Source: Allium sativum (taxonomy: Eukaryota > Streptophyta > Magnoliopsida > Asparagales > Amaryllidaceae). Taken from it: 64,000 nucleotides of DNA. The position numbers were made by a program, and so were the translations under genes. The notes below the pieces were generated by a model, which was not told where the DNA came from, searched no databases, and saw only the letters and a program-made list of their open reading frames with translations. Numbering within the stretch: position 1 is the first letter of the stretch; every line of letters begins with the position of its first letter. The stretch is taken from NCBI GenBank assembly GCA_030737875.1, contig CM060926.1, positions 314,686,922-314,750,921 of the forward strand, given 5' to 3'. This document shows positions 11,574 to 22,329 of this stretch, in pieces.

Positions 11574-12119
11574 ACAAATTATGATGAATAAAACTGGAAT
11601 GATGGCATCAGATCCACGAAGGACAAACTGTACTCAATTTCAGATCAATGGCGATGCCAATTTTAGCAACCAGGCTATATATTTGCACAACAATGAAAAA
11701 AGAGTTAAATTTTGACAGCAGTAACTAGACATAAAATTGATTAAAAGATGAAATCGAGCAAAGAAGTAATAGCCTTAAGCACAAGCCATTGGAAGTAGTA
11801 GATCCGAAGCCGAAAGCTAGTTAAGCAGTAGATTTAATTGACAGGTGAACTTAGGCGGCCATTAAAAGAGAAAATTCTGAAGCAGAATGACAAATTACAA
11901 TTTAATTGAAATTAGTTCAGAGTTACGATTGATGTTGGAATCATCGAGATCATGGGTCGGGTTTCTTCAGCTTATTATTTTCTCTTTTACGTTGTATCAT
12001 GGACAATTTGATTTGGGCACGTTTTAGGTCACCTAGGCAAGTTTATAAGCATGTATTTTATTTTGTTGGCACAACAATAACAAAAGCAATGCCATTTTCA
12101 AAGAAGCAAAAAAAAAATT

Positions 12120-12720
12120 GGCCTTTATTGATTTTCTAATTCCAAATCGTTAATTACTAAAAAAAATTAAATATTAAACCGAAATTGTTATTTATTAATT
12201 TCAAAATTTTTTCTTTTTAAATATTAAACATTAAAACAATTGCTAACTATAATTATGAAATACTAAATACAAAATGTTACTTCTTAGTTGTTAATATCTC
12301 TTGTTAATTCTAAATTATTAATTAGTTAATTAGTTATTGATTATTAATTTTAAATAATAATCATGTAAAATTAATTATTAAACACTAAATGTCACTTCAA
12401 AATTATTAATGTTTTGATTAGTTATGATTCTTAGGTATTAACGTTAAGTATATATTATTATGTATTCATTTTTTTAGAAATTATTATCATTAATAATTAT
12501 CAAATATTAATAAATAATTATTATTATTATGTAATATTAACTATATTTTTTAATTATTCTTTTTAATTGCTAAGTATTAAATATTACAGATTGATTATTA
12601 ATTATTACTTCCTAATTGATTATTAATAGTAATTATTAGTTATTAATTATAAATAATCAATATAAATGTATTAAATATTAATTATTAACTGTTAATACAA
12701 TAAAATATAGTCATATATTA
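12120..12720. repeat. 600-bp TAATTATTA-type low-complexity block
   Basis: Almost pure A/T sequence made of ATTAATTATTAA-like words with occasional G or C. It is low complexity and has no coding potential. It lies just inside the right subterminal repeats of the 5-kb CACTA element. Confidence 0.8.
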
Positions 12721-12721
12721 T

Positions 12722-12895
12722 AACAGCCAAAAAATAAAAGTTGTGATAGGCTTTTATTACAACTGTTAAAATAACACAGTTGTTAAAAATAAGTTTATTA
12801 CAACTTTTCTGGAAAAAAATTGTAAAAAACATTTATTACAACAGTGCTTTTAGCACTGTTGTAAAATTAAAGTTGTAATATGGTGTTTTTGTTGT
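12722..12895. repeat. Right subterminal repeats of the 5-kb CACTA element
   Basis: Repeated TTACAACTTTT, AGTTGTAATA and ACAACAGTG words in both orientations, including the palindrome ACAGTGCTTTTAGCACTGT (12842-12860). They mirror the left array and lead into the terminus ending at 12899. Confidence 0.75.
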
Positions 12896-12899
12896 AGTT

Positions 12900-13552
12900 T
12901 ATAAACCAAGAAAAAAAAGGAAGAAGGCGAAGACGACGACGATGAGGAGGATGCATAGTTAGATTGGAAGTAATAGCTATGTACATATTTTATGGATTTG
13001 GTAGTTATTATTTGGCTGTTGGATTCGTAATGTTTTGGATTTTGTGGCACTTGAACGGGTCATTGGTCGTTTTGTATATATTATGATGGTATGTTATGAT
13101 GGAATGTTATGGATATGGTAGTGTTATGATGGAATGTTATGGTTTTGGTTTAGATTATGATTTGGTGTTATATTGGATTTGGTGTTTGTTATGATGGAAT
13201 AATAGTGATGAGATTTGATATTGGTGAATTGATTGTGGTTTGAGGGAAAGGAATCGCTGTATAGTATAGCAAAAACTACCCAGATTTGCGATGGCTTGCG
13301 GCCATTTACCGGTCAAAATTTGAGATGGCTTGCGACGACTTTTGTTTTTGATTTGCAACGGCTTGCAACGATTTTTAACGGGTTCCCAGGAAACAAACTA
13401 CCTAACACGTTTGATGCCACGCGGACAAATTGTCGTTGCAAGCCGTTGCTGAATTGGCAACGGAGCCATCGCTTTTCCTGTGGACGAGGACTTAAATTGC
13501 GATGGCCGCCAATGCTTTTTTGCCATTGCAAATAACTGCATTGTTTGCAGTG
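12900..13552 (+). mobile_element. 3' portion of an older CACTA element
   Basis: It begins with an open acidic tail (12905-12958, KKKKEEGEDDDDEEDA then TAG), like the C-terminus of CACTA transposase-type proteins. A 3'-UTR-like stretch rich in TTATGATGGAATGTTATGG follows. From 13285 come subterminal repeats of the form TTGCGATGGCTTGC and GCAACGGCTTGC in both orientations. The end at 13552 reads CACTGCAAACAATGCAG on the reverse strand, a CACTG-type terminus. The partner 5' part may be 7679-7863; the rest was lost to the insertion at 7864 and the LTR at 7678. Confidence 0.5.
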
Positions 13553-16124
13553 TTTATATATCCAAAATATTTAAATACACATTTTTATGTATTATCGAAA
13601 CCAAAATCTAAAAATGTAATTCCTATTTTTGATTCATACCTTTAAAAGGAAATTTTGATGCTTACAAACATAAATCGATTATCTAAAATAAATTAGATAT
13701 TCAAACTTTAAGTCGATAAAATTCCGGCTTGTTACACAGTTGATCATCAATAACTAATTCGTCATAAAAATAACATATAGTTTGAATAAAATTAGAAGTC
13801 AGATTACAATAATAGTGGATACTAACATTGCATAATTTTCATTTACAAATCTACCCAAAATTATGGTTTATAAATTCATATGTTGGTTGATCGAACGTAA
13901 AGGGATGTTCTTCTTCTTCTTCTTCTTCTTCTTTTGAAATGGGTATTTAGTATACAAGTCTAAGAAGTATATACTATACTACATGGCAAGTGGGTTAGAT
14001 CTCGCTAGGCGGGACTCTAACCCATGACATATTGCACCATGTCGAAGTCTCTTAATTGCTTGTACAATGGTGCTTGTCAGGAGATGGATTCTTGAAGTAG
14101 ATCCCTTAAAATAGTGTTTTGTTGAATTCAATGCAAACGGAAAGAGGGTTTAGTGTTTTTTGTTTAGAGTTTGGTAAAATTAAGAACGAGAGACGAGTAA
14201 AGAGGTTTTCATATGTCAGGTTAGGAAAAGTTGCATAAAAATACATGCATACATGACTTTTGAAAAGTTGTCCACAACATGTACGAAAAAAAATATTAGT
14301 AACATTTGAAATGCCGCCAATATACTTTGGCGAGATTAACGCTAAGTTACCGAAAAGTGGATTGCGTTTGTAAATAATTTACAAACAAGGCTTAAAGTGG
14401 GCTAAACTGAAAAAGAAGGAAAAAACACTAAAAGTGATTGGAGGGGCAACCAAATGTGATTATTACATTCCAGTCGTCATTATAATGAGGAATATTAGGC
14501 AACAAAAGTCCTCATGAATGTCGCTGGAGCTATAAGAAAATACGCTACTTCCGACGGCTAAAAACCTTCGTCGGCTATCGGAAGCCGCCGGGTGCAATCA
14601 AAAATATCTGTAGTAATTCGAGGCATCGAGAAATAGAGTTTTCGACGACAATCGACATAATTCATATATAAATAACATGAAAAATAGATAACTTACAATT
14701 TATTTGAGGAATCCGGTTGGATCCCTCCAACATGTCCTTCCCTGCATCACAGATATTATTTTATTACATATAGAATAATATTTAGATGTTGATTATTGAT
14801 TGGATGCTGATTATTGAGGAATACAGTCGGAAATATCCTATTTGGATGCTGATTATTAATTGGATGTTGATTGTTGAACTGGAATTCAAGGATCGTTGTG
14901 TTTTAATTAATAGATGATATTGATTTTGTGGTTGGCAGTGAATCGCCTAAATTTTTTGACATTGATTTGTCGTTAGGCGAATTGACGATGTTTAAGTTAT
15001 AAATTTTTTTTATAACTAAATTGAAGTTTCAAGTTTATATAAATTATTTAAAATAGATGTTTTATAAATATAATTATATTTACAATCATAGTTTACAAAG
15101 AATCATTAATCGATATATATTCCAAGAAAGGAAGGATAGAAATTTCCCGAAGGTTGATACCTTCGGAGAAAATTATTCAAGGGAACAATCAAGCAATTTA
15201 GATTAAATTAATTATAGTTTTAATTAATTTAATAAGAAGGATTGGAAGAAACTAGTTAGCAGTTGACGGTATTTCAAAGTTGACTTAGTCAACTGTTTCA
15301 ATTGCAATGTTATTTAAATTAATATTTAATAAAAACTATCAACCAATTGTTTTAAACTTAATGATTGTTATTCGAACTAAATGAATATCTTGAGTTTGAA
15401 GTGATTTTTGAGTTGTTTAAAAATAATTAATCGTTCTATTTTTAGTTAATAAGAAAAGAAACCACTTTTAATTAGTTGATTGTTATAAATAATAACAAAA
15501 GTGATGATTTTTATATTGAAATTCATTTAAAAGGTAATCGAATATGGCCATATTTGATTAAATTCTATTAAAGAATTACTTAAAGGGATTTTTATTCCAA
15601 ATTTACAAATAGGGTTTGTAGATGGAAATTTAAAGGTTATGCGATAAATATAAAAAGTTTTACCTAATTAAGGGAGATAAATAAGATTTTCAAAGAAGGA
15701 ATCTGGAAAATGGATTAACGTATAAATCCAAAGTTTTTAAATAAATTGAAAAGGATTAAACCCAAAAAGGGCATATGCTTTGATAAAAGTTTACTTAATT
15801 ATATATAATTGAGTAAAAGAGATTTCCGAATACAAAATATGGTTTAGAAAACCATAGGTTCAGTGAAAGGTAAATGGAATTAATATGGTATTGAGATATC
15901 GAGCTTGGGGTTATAAACTTCTATCTATCTTGAGATAAGAGCACCGTCGATCAAGGTCTGAGAGGTAAATAGAATACCCCAACTTGAACGATTTCACTAT
16001 TATCGAGAGATGGTATTAGTTTGTAACTGTAAAGGAAGTAAAAAGAGATTTTGTAAATATTTCCAAATTTAATATAAAAAAGGGATTTTAAAAGAATAAT
16101 TTCAAGGTAAGAAGGAATAAATGG
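13553..16124. other. Unassigned AT-rich stretch with a possible CACTA end
   Basis: No gene is recognised. A (TTC)n microsatellite lies at 13908-13934. At 14528-14600 the sequence AGCTATAAGAAAATACGC, followed by CCGACGG and GTCGGCTATCGG words, resembles the terminus and subterminal repeats of a common plant CACTA type (CACTACAAGAAAA...CCGACGG), but no partner end is visible. 15000-16124 has the texture of a gypsy LTR and continues after the solo LTR at 17338, but I cannot bound it. Confidence 0.35.
13908..13934. repeat. (TTC)n microsatellite
   Basis: Nine TTC units in a row in AT-rich non-coding DNA. Confidence 0.95.
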
Positions 16125-17337
16125 TGTTGACATGCTTTTTTGTCAAAGCAGTCACACGTCGAGTATTTGGTAAGCGACATGCTCAAGCGTCAAAAAGCAC
16201 AGAGCAGTTGGGTCGAAGTCGCGTCGCAAACACATGGAAACCCGAAGCCTCTATCAGATGGCCCCTGTCGGGCCCAATGGATTCTTAGTCAAGTCGTCAT
16301 CTGAGCCGAAGGCGAGCCGTGCTCCGAGCCGAAGGCGAGCCATCCAGCGGGTCCGAGGCGGAGCGCCGGTGGGGGTCCGGGGCCCCACAGTCCCGGCGGC
16401 GATCGACCTAGCCGGTTAGGTCGAAACTATGGGCACCGCCCGATTCATCCGATTTTCTCCATGTCGGAAGCTCAGATTCCTTCACTTCAGACCAGCAGAA
16501 CCGCGGATTCCTTCACATTCAGAGACTTCGACTCCCTCGGCAGCAGGATTTTCGCCTCATCCACTACCAATTTCGCACCTCACCAGTGGGGTCGAGATTT
16601 CGCACCCCACCACTGGGGTCGAAATTTCGAACCTACTTGTGGGGTCAAAATTTCGGACCCCACCTATGGGGTCGAAATTCCGGACCCCACCAGTGGGTTC
16701 GAAATTTCGACCCCCGGGCAGGGGTGCGAAATTTCGAACCCGCACTAGGAGGTGCGAATTTCCTGCACATGGCTCGTTCTAGGTGCAAAAATTACTATTG
16801 TGGGCCCCGTTGCTCACCTACTCCCGCCTAACCTCCTTCCTATAAATACCCCAAACCTTGGCCTTCAAATGGATCCTTCTCCCTTGGAAATTTTGGACCT
16901 TAAGAGCTCCAAAAACTCATTAATGGCTTCCAACACCTCCAACATGGCCATGGGAGATGAGATAAATAATTAAAACATGGCATGCATGTTTTCCTTCAAC
17001 ACTTGAGCACTAACAAGCCTTGCTACACCGCCTCTAGACCTCTTGGACACTAAAGCCTACCTTGCCTATAGTTGACCAAATCAACTCACTCCAAGGAAGA
17101 AGAAGGACAACTTAGTCAAAGTTCATCATACATATAGCTTTGTACACAAATATTGTAACATCTCTTGTAATCAATCAAAGGAATGATGAATGAGAATTAT
17201 AAAGTGGACGTAGGCGTTACTGCCGAACCATTATAAAAGCCGTGTCTCCCCGCATTTACATTATTTACTGCTTATTCTAATAATTATTCACAAACTCACC
17301 ATTGGGTGTTGGTGTGCGACAATTTTGCTCGTCAACA
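16125..17337 (+). mobile_element. Solo LTR with AATGG target-site duplication
   Basis: It starts TGTTGACATGC and ends CTCGTCAACA, with TGTTGAC/GTCAACA inverted ends. It is flanked by AATGG on both sides (16120-16124 and 17338-17342). No internal region is present, so it is a solo LTR left by LTR-LTR recombination. A TATA box (TATAAATA, 16841-16848) on the plus strand gives the orientation. A palindromic tandem repeat lies 80-260 bases upstream of it. The open frames across 16234-16973 follow the repeat and GC-rich promoter and have no recognisable domain. Confidence 0.85.
16581..16765. repeat. About 27-bp palindromic tandem array in the solo LTR promoter
   Basis: About seven units on the pattern GGGGTCGAAATTTCGACCCC with short joins such as ACCAGT. 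The unit core is a near-perfect palindrome. Unit ends vary while the central GAAATTTC is kept. The array lies just upstream of the TATA box at 16841, so it may act as a repeated promoter or enhancer site. Confidence 0.85.
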
Positions 17338-17578
17338 AATGGTTTGTGAGATATAGTGATATTTTTCAAAGTAATAAAAAGAGGATTTTATATACGCCAA
17401 TTATATGAAGATGTGGTTTTGTTTTCGTTATTTGGTTTTAAGGAATGAAAGTAAGAGACTATGTGGTTTTGAAATGAAATTAGATTTGGAAATATACTTA
17501 TAATTTCCATAAGCAAGAAATTAAATGGATAAGAGTTTCATAGTAAAGTTAACCCTTATAATTATATTATAGGAATAT
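17338..17578. other. Unassigned, LTR-like flank
   Basis: AT-rich sequence continuous with the DNA left of the solo LTR. It resembles gypsy LTR interior (for example AAAAGAGGATTTTATATACG, compare 45113-45132) but is too diverged to assign. Confidence 0.3.
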
Positions 17579-17599
17579 CACTACTACAACTTGTTGCAG

Positions 17600-17930
17600 T
17601 GTCTCAGTTGCATCAGTTGTTTAAATGGCTGATGCTAATTGGTATAGTTGCATCAGTTCATTGTTAACTTTTGAAGAAATAGGTGTAGGAGAAGCATTAG
17701 AGGAGGTAGAAATGTAATTAGCTTCTGTTGGCCACAACCTTTAAAGCAAATAAGCAGATGCAAATGTTGTTGGTTGCATCACCAACGCAAACGACTGACG
17801 CAAGTATATTTATTTGCATCGGTTGGTTATTGGTTGAAGCAAATAAATTGAAGAAAATGTAGATAAAATAGAAAATAACGCACTATTTGCTTCTTTTGAT
17901 GTTGACAGACGCAAACAGATAGAAGCGGAT
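17600..17930. repeat. Left subterminal repeats (TTGCATCAGTT type)
   Basis: Repeated TTGCATCAGTT, GATGCAAATG, TTGCATCACC and GACGCAA words in both orientations following a CACTACTACAA terminus. Confidence 0.65.
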
Positions 17931-17932
17931 AA

Positions 17933-18843
17933 GGGTGTGTTCTTTGCAAACGGAAGTGGAGTATTTCAGCGGAGAATAGGAGTTAGTAGAGAATGCGTTT
18001 GGCGCGTTAAGCAGACCATTTGAGCGGATAATGTTAAAGGAGTGTTTAGTAGAATAGAAAAATTATAAACTCCCCCAATTCAGTTCAAACCAACTTCATT
18101 ACGTAGAGCACTTCGACACGATCGCAACGCAAAAAACCGCGTCTCAAACGGATCTCATATGCACAAATTATTAAATTTTAAAATCTATAAAACACTTAGG
18201 GTGTGTTCTTTGCAAACGGAAGCGGAGTATTTCAGCGGAGAATGGGAGTTAGCGGAGAATGCGTTTGGCGCGTTAAGCGGACCATTTGAACGGATAATGT
18301 TAAAGGGGTGTTTAGTAGAATAGAAAAATTATAAATTCCCCCAATTCAGTTCAAACCAACCCCATTACGTAGAGCACTTCGACACGATCGCAACGCAAAA
18401 AACCACGTCTCAAATGGATCTCATATGCACAAATTATTAAATTTTAAAATCTATAAAACACTAAATTTAACACTAAAACTTGATTAACTACCCATAATTA
18501 ACCAAACGGATCCATTATGAGCTAACATCTAACATTTCTTGCATTGAGCAAACGGTCCTTTTTGGGCCTGTATCCGCTTTGACGCGTTCGACGCGTCCAA
18601 CGCATCGGACGCGTCAAAGAATTTCTTCTTCCGTTATGTGCAAAGAACAGGGCCTAAATTTAACACTAAAACTTGATTAACTACCCCTAATTAACCAAAC
18701 GGATCCGTTATGAGCTAACAACTCACATTTCTTGCGTTGAGCAAACAGTCCTTTTTGGGCCTGTATCCGCTTTGACGCGTCCGACGCGTCCAACTCGTCG
18801 GACGCGTCAAAGAATTCTTCCGTTATGTGCAAAGAACAAGGCC
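17933..18843. mobile_element. Tourist-like MITE (outer copy), TAA duplication
   Basis: The terminal inverted repeats are GGGTGTGTTCTTTGCA at the left and, on the reverse strand, GGCCTTGTTCTTTGCA at the right. TAA flanks both sides (17930-17932 and 18844-18846), the target-site signature of PIF/Harbinger elements. About 452 bp remain after removing the second copy inserted at 18199. It is non-coding and would be mobilised by a Harbinger transposase elsewhere. Confidence 0.85.
18199..18654. mobile_element. Tourist-like MITE nested in a sister copy
   Basis: 456 bp, same termini and interior as the surrounding copy (for example AAAATCTATAAAACACTAAAT and GACGCGTCAAAGAATT). It sits between TTA (18196-18198) and TAA (18655-18657). 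The uninterrupted sister sequence has one TAA at this place, so it inserted there and one flank later mutated. Left and right sequences of the outer copy continue cleanly across it. Confidence 0.85.
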
Positions 18844-21091
18844 TAAGTTGCTTTTAACCGAAACCAGTACCCAAATAACCACAACCCAAACCAGACCTAT
18901 TTCTCCTTTTTTCACTTTCGCGGTCCCTTTTCACTCCGTCGCGCCATTACCTAGGAAAGAAAAGATTAAAAAAAACTATCTTCTCAAAATACGAAAGACG
19001 AACAAAGGGTTCGATTTTGTTTCAGTTTTGATTTGCTGAACAAAACAATCTGCTTCTTATAACCGGAAACATGTATTCCCTTTTGCCGATTTCCATTTTC
19101 TCGATTTCAATTTTGATTTCGCTTTTAATTTTGCTAATTTGAATATCGATTTCAATTATACAACTTGGAAATTTTTGTGCTGTTTTTACGTGGTTGGCTG
19201 CTTATGCTGTTTTTAAAGAGCTAATATTTGAGCTTAAAGAGTACGGTGACCCTTTTATGATTTTTGTTAAACTGGGTTATGAAATCTGATGATGTGTATA
19301 CTCATCAAATTATACAACTGACATCAATTCAAGTATCTAGAGTCGTTTTGTATTTGTCGATGGCATGCTATCTTGAATTTTAAATTTTAGGGTATTTATG
19401 TAAAAATGTAAATTTGTCTCTTGAATTTTGGTTTGTGTTAGGTACAAGATCTTTGGGAAGGCTTTGAAAAGAGTATAACGGGATAGTCAGGTTGGTAATT
19501 ACTCATGTCAAGATCAGCTCTGGCATTCTTTGTTGGTATATTACGTTCAGGTTACAATTACCGTTATTCTTTGGTTACTGTAAGAATTGGTTCTCCAATT
19601 ACTGGATATGGATCAGAAAGCCGAAATCGGGCAGCCCTTCAAATAATGCCTAATATAGAGTTTGGGCAGACGAAGCTAGGGTTGAACATGTTAAGGTAAA
19701 TTTAGTATTAGAAAATTTCATTTTGATTCTTGATGCTTACATTTGTGTATCTTAAGTGGAGGTCTGTATAAGCACTAAACATAAACTAAAATTTGTGGAA
19801 TGACCATGCCTTAATGTTATGTATAGTCCTATTACAAGTAAAAACTTAACATAGCAAAATTGGATATGTTATTATACAGTAGAATAAACAAATTGATTAC
19901 CATGATTCGTAGTATACTTGTATAAAAAATATAATGTTGAGGAGTCATGCATCAGTCTTATAGTGCTAGGTGTTTGAATTGAGGGGTAGAAAGGGTAAGA
20001 AACAAGGAAGAAGAGAAGGTCATAGAAGTTTTGTCTTGGACATGTAAATGCATTGAAAGTGATATTGAATACCATTAGCAGTCGGTAAACTTAGTGCATC
20101 ATGGTTGAAAATTAACACGGCGATCCTTTAAACTTAGTGCATCATGGTTGAAAATTTTGGGGATTAGGAGAAGCTATTGCCTAAGAATTTTCATTGCGTT
20201 TGGAATTTTTTTTGTTATGGGGTGTTATTCTGGTTACCTTGTATTATATGGTGCATTAATAATGGCTGTAGCCTTCCATATCTTTCTATCATCATATTGA
20301 TTATTACTAGTGCATTGATATATGATCGTTAGATGTGGGGAAAGCTTTATTGATATACAATAGTCACTAAATTTAATTGAGAGATTAATAATAGTTATAT
20401 TGATTATTATTTTGTAGATGTCAATTTCGCAAGGCCATAATTACTTTTACAGCTATATATTAAAACATTAATGCATATTTGAGCATTCGTTATTACTTTT
20501 ACAGCTATAATGTAAACAAATATTTTCCAGCTATATATTAATGCATATTTGAATCAGTTAAATATTTATAAGTTATATTACTTATTGAAGTACTAAAATA
20601 GTATTTTACGTATAAAGCAATGCAACATGAAATATTCTAACTTGTATTATACACATTTGATATAATAATCAAATGTAATATTACTTGTAGGCCATGTTGC
20701 AGTATATCGGTACTAAATTTATAGTACTTTAGATATCTCTAATATTACTTGTAGGCCATGTTAACGTACAAACGAGACATCTCGTTCATCCACAGATTTG
20801 TAAATTAACTTATAATGTGCATTATGATACAATAATTTATTTGTACAAATAATAAATTTATAACATATTACTTATACAAGTTCCTATCACTAATCATAAA
20901 TGCACCAGATTAACAAATGAGTAAAATATCGATTTTGATATAATAGTCATATAACACAATAAATACAATATGTGACATGTAGTACTATTTTGCACACCTA
21001 AAAGATGTAAAATACAAACACTATCAAATATATGACTGTTGTTACGTGGAAGAACATATTCAGGAAATTTATTCATCGCACGTGTGATAGG
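18844..21091. other. CACTA-like element body, unassigned
   Basis: No recognised gene. 18840-19060 looks like the transcribed start of a gene (C/T-rich, then normal composition). 19441-19697 has a splice-acceptor-like TTAG and a 64-codon open frame ending at an AGGTAAAT donor-like site, but no family could be recognised in any frame. It could be another captured exon. The rest is AT-rich. Confidence 0.3.
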
Positions 21092-21808
21092 TGTTGGAAA
21101 ACAATGGCTGAGTCGTGGACTAGGTCGCTTTCTTGAAAACGATTCAGCGATCTGGTCGGTGGTGCAAAACCAATTCGTACTTTCGCCGTCGCCTCTAGGA
21201 TAAAACAGCTTCTGAAATATAATAACTGATTTTCTTTGCACAACAAATCAGTTCAGATTTGCACTTTCGAGATAAAAAATATTGCTCGTAATTTCTGTAA
21301 GAAGATTTTAATGGCGGAGGCTAGAAAATGGTATTTTTTTGTTCTATATTTTTCGTCTAAAGCTGAAGGTAATATATAGATGGGGATTAGGGCTGAACAA
21401 AATACTGTGCAGTGGATAAATATGCTAAAATACCGGGTCAATAGTTTACCGCTTCAAAATAAAAGTCGGTTCAGAAATATTTTCGTATTTAAAAAATAGT
21501 TCGAAAAATATAGTGTTTTCTGGCCCAAAAATATAAGTGTTTACACCACAAAGCCAAGCCCGAGCCGAACCGGGCCGAGCCAGGTTGAGTCGAGTCGGTC
21601 GCGCGCGCGTGTGTGGTGGTCATGATGCATGGCCTCCCTCCTCATAACAAAGCATGTATTGGGAGCCCAAGGCCCCAACATGATTTCATAGAAACAAGTA
21701 TAAATACTTGCCTCTTCCGTATAATCCTATGATATGGGACTATTCACATAAAGAAGCCATTCATACACTCATCTCAATATTTTAATAATTCACCCAATAT
21801 TTCCAACA
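21092..21808 (-). repeat. 3' LTR of the degenerate copia element
   Basis: 717 bp, TG...CA ended, matching 26010-26721 along its whole length with scattered substitutions and small indels. The visible divergence indicates an old insertion compared with the copia element at 28169-32913. Confidence 0.9.
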
Positions 21809-22329
21809 ATCCCCCACTTGAATTTTTAAAATATTATCGAGCAATTTTCTAGAAACATAAGACTGTGCATAAACAAATGTGTCATCCGACTTGAACCTTT
21901 GCATAGTGAATAAGATTCAGTTTTTACTAGAGTGACACGTAGTCTTGAACTCTATTCCTGACATCAAACCACACACAATCTTTTCTATAGTGCAATCAAA
22001 TAAGCCCGTGCATTTATGGCCATGCACGTCTATCCCATTTTAGTGAACGCTCTAGAAGTTTTGCCCAAAACTCCATAGGAAACGACCACATTTCCACATT
22101 TACATAGGTGAGTCTATCAAGAGTACTCCTGAAGGTAGGTACTCCACTCCAAATAGAGTATAGATCTCATTAAGAATTATTATCAACTCATCCTCTAATC
22201 ACTTCAGGAATACATGCTTCTTGGTTTATTAAATAGCATGTTCAACTCCTATCATTACACGACTTGTTTTTACCCATTGAACCTATTTCTTGGGATCTCC
22301 AGTCATTTAGGTCTGGTTACCATTGTGCG

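Larger units (their letters stand above)
7864..12899. mobile_element. CACTA-like transposon, about 5 kb, non-coding and degenerate
   Basis: Both ends carry matching inverted termini. The right end (reverse complement) reads CACTACAACAAAAACACC then ATATTACAAC with the outermost base mutated. The left end aligns over 28 bases with a degraded outer five (ATATA for CACTA). Dense subterminal repeats follow on both sides (7886-8152 and 12722-12895). This architecture is typical of En/Spm-CACTA elements. No transposase frame survives; 8160-11490 holds only AT-rich sequence with many stops. A clean 3-base target duplication is not visible. It splits an older CACTA remnant. Confidence 0.65.

Noticed and set aside
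13264..13552. Independent 290-bp MITE with its own left end near 13264
   Set aside because: A left terminus can be loosely aligned to the right one, but no target duplication is seen, and the segment fits better as the subterminal region of the older CACTA element.
16429..16973. Overlapping open frames of 73-117 codons in the solo LTR
   Set aside because: They simply translate the GGGGTCGAAATTTCG tandem repeat and GC-rich promoter in several frames; no domain is seen and there is no coding support outside the repeat.
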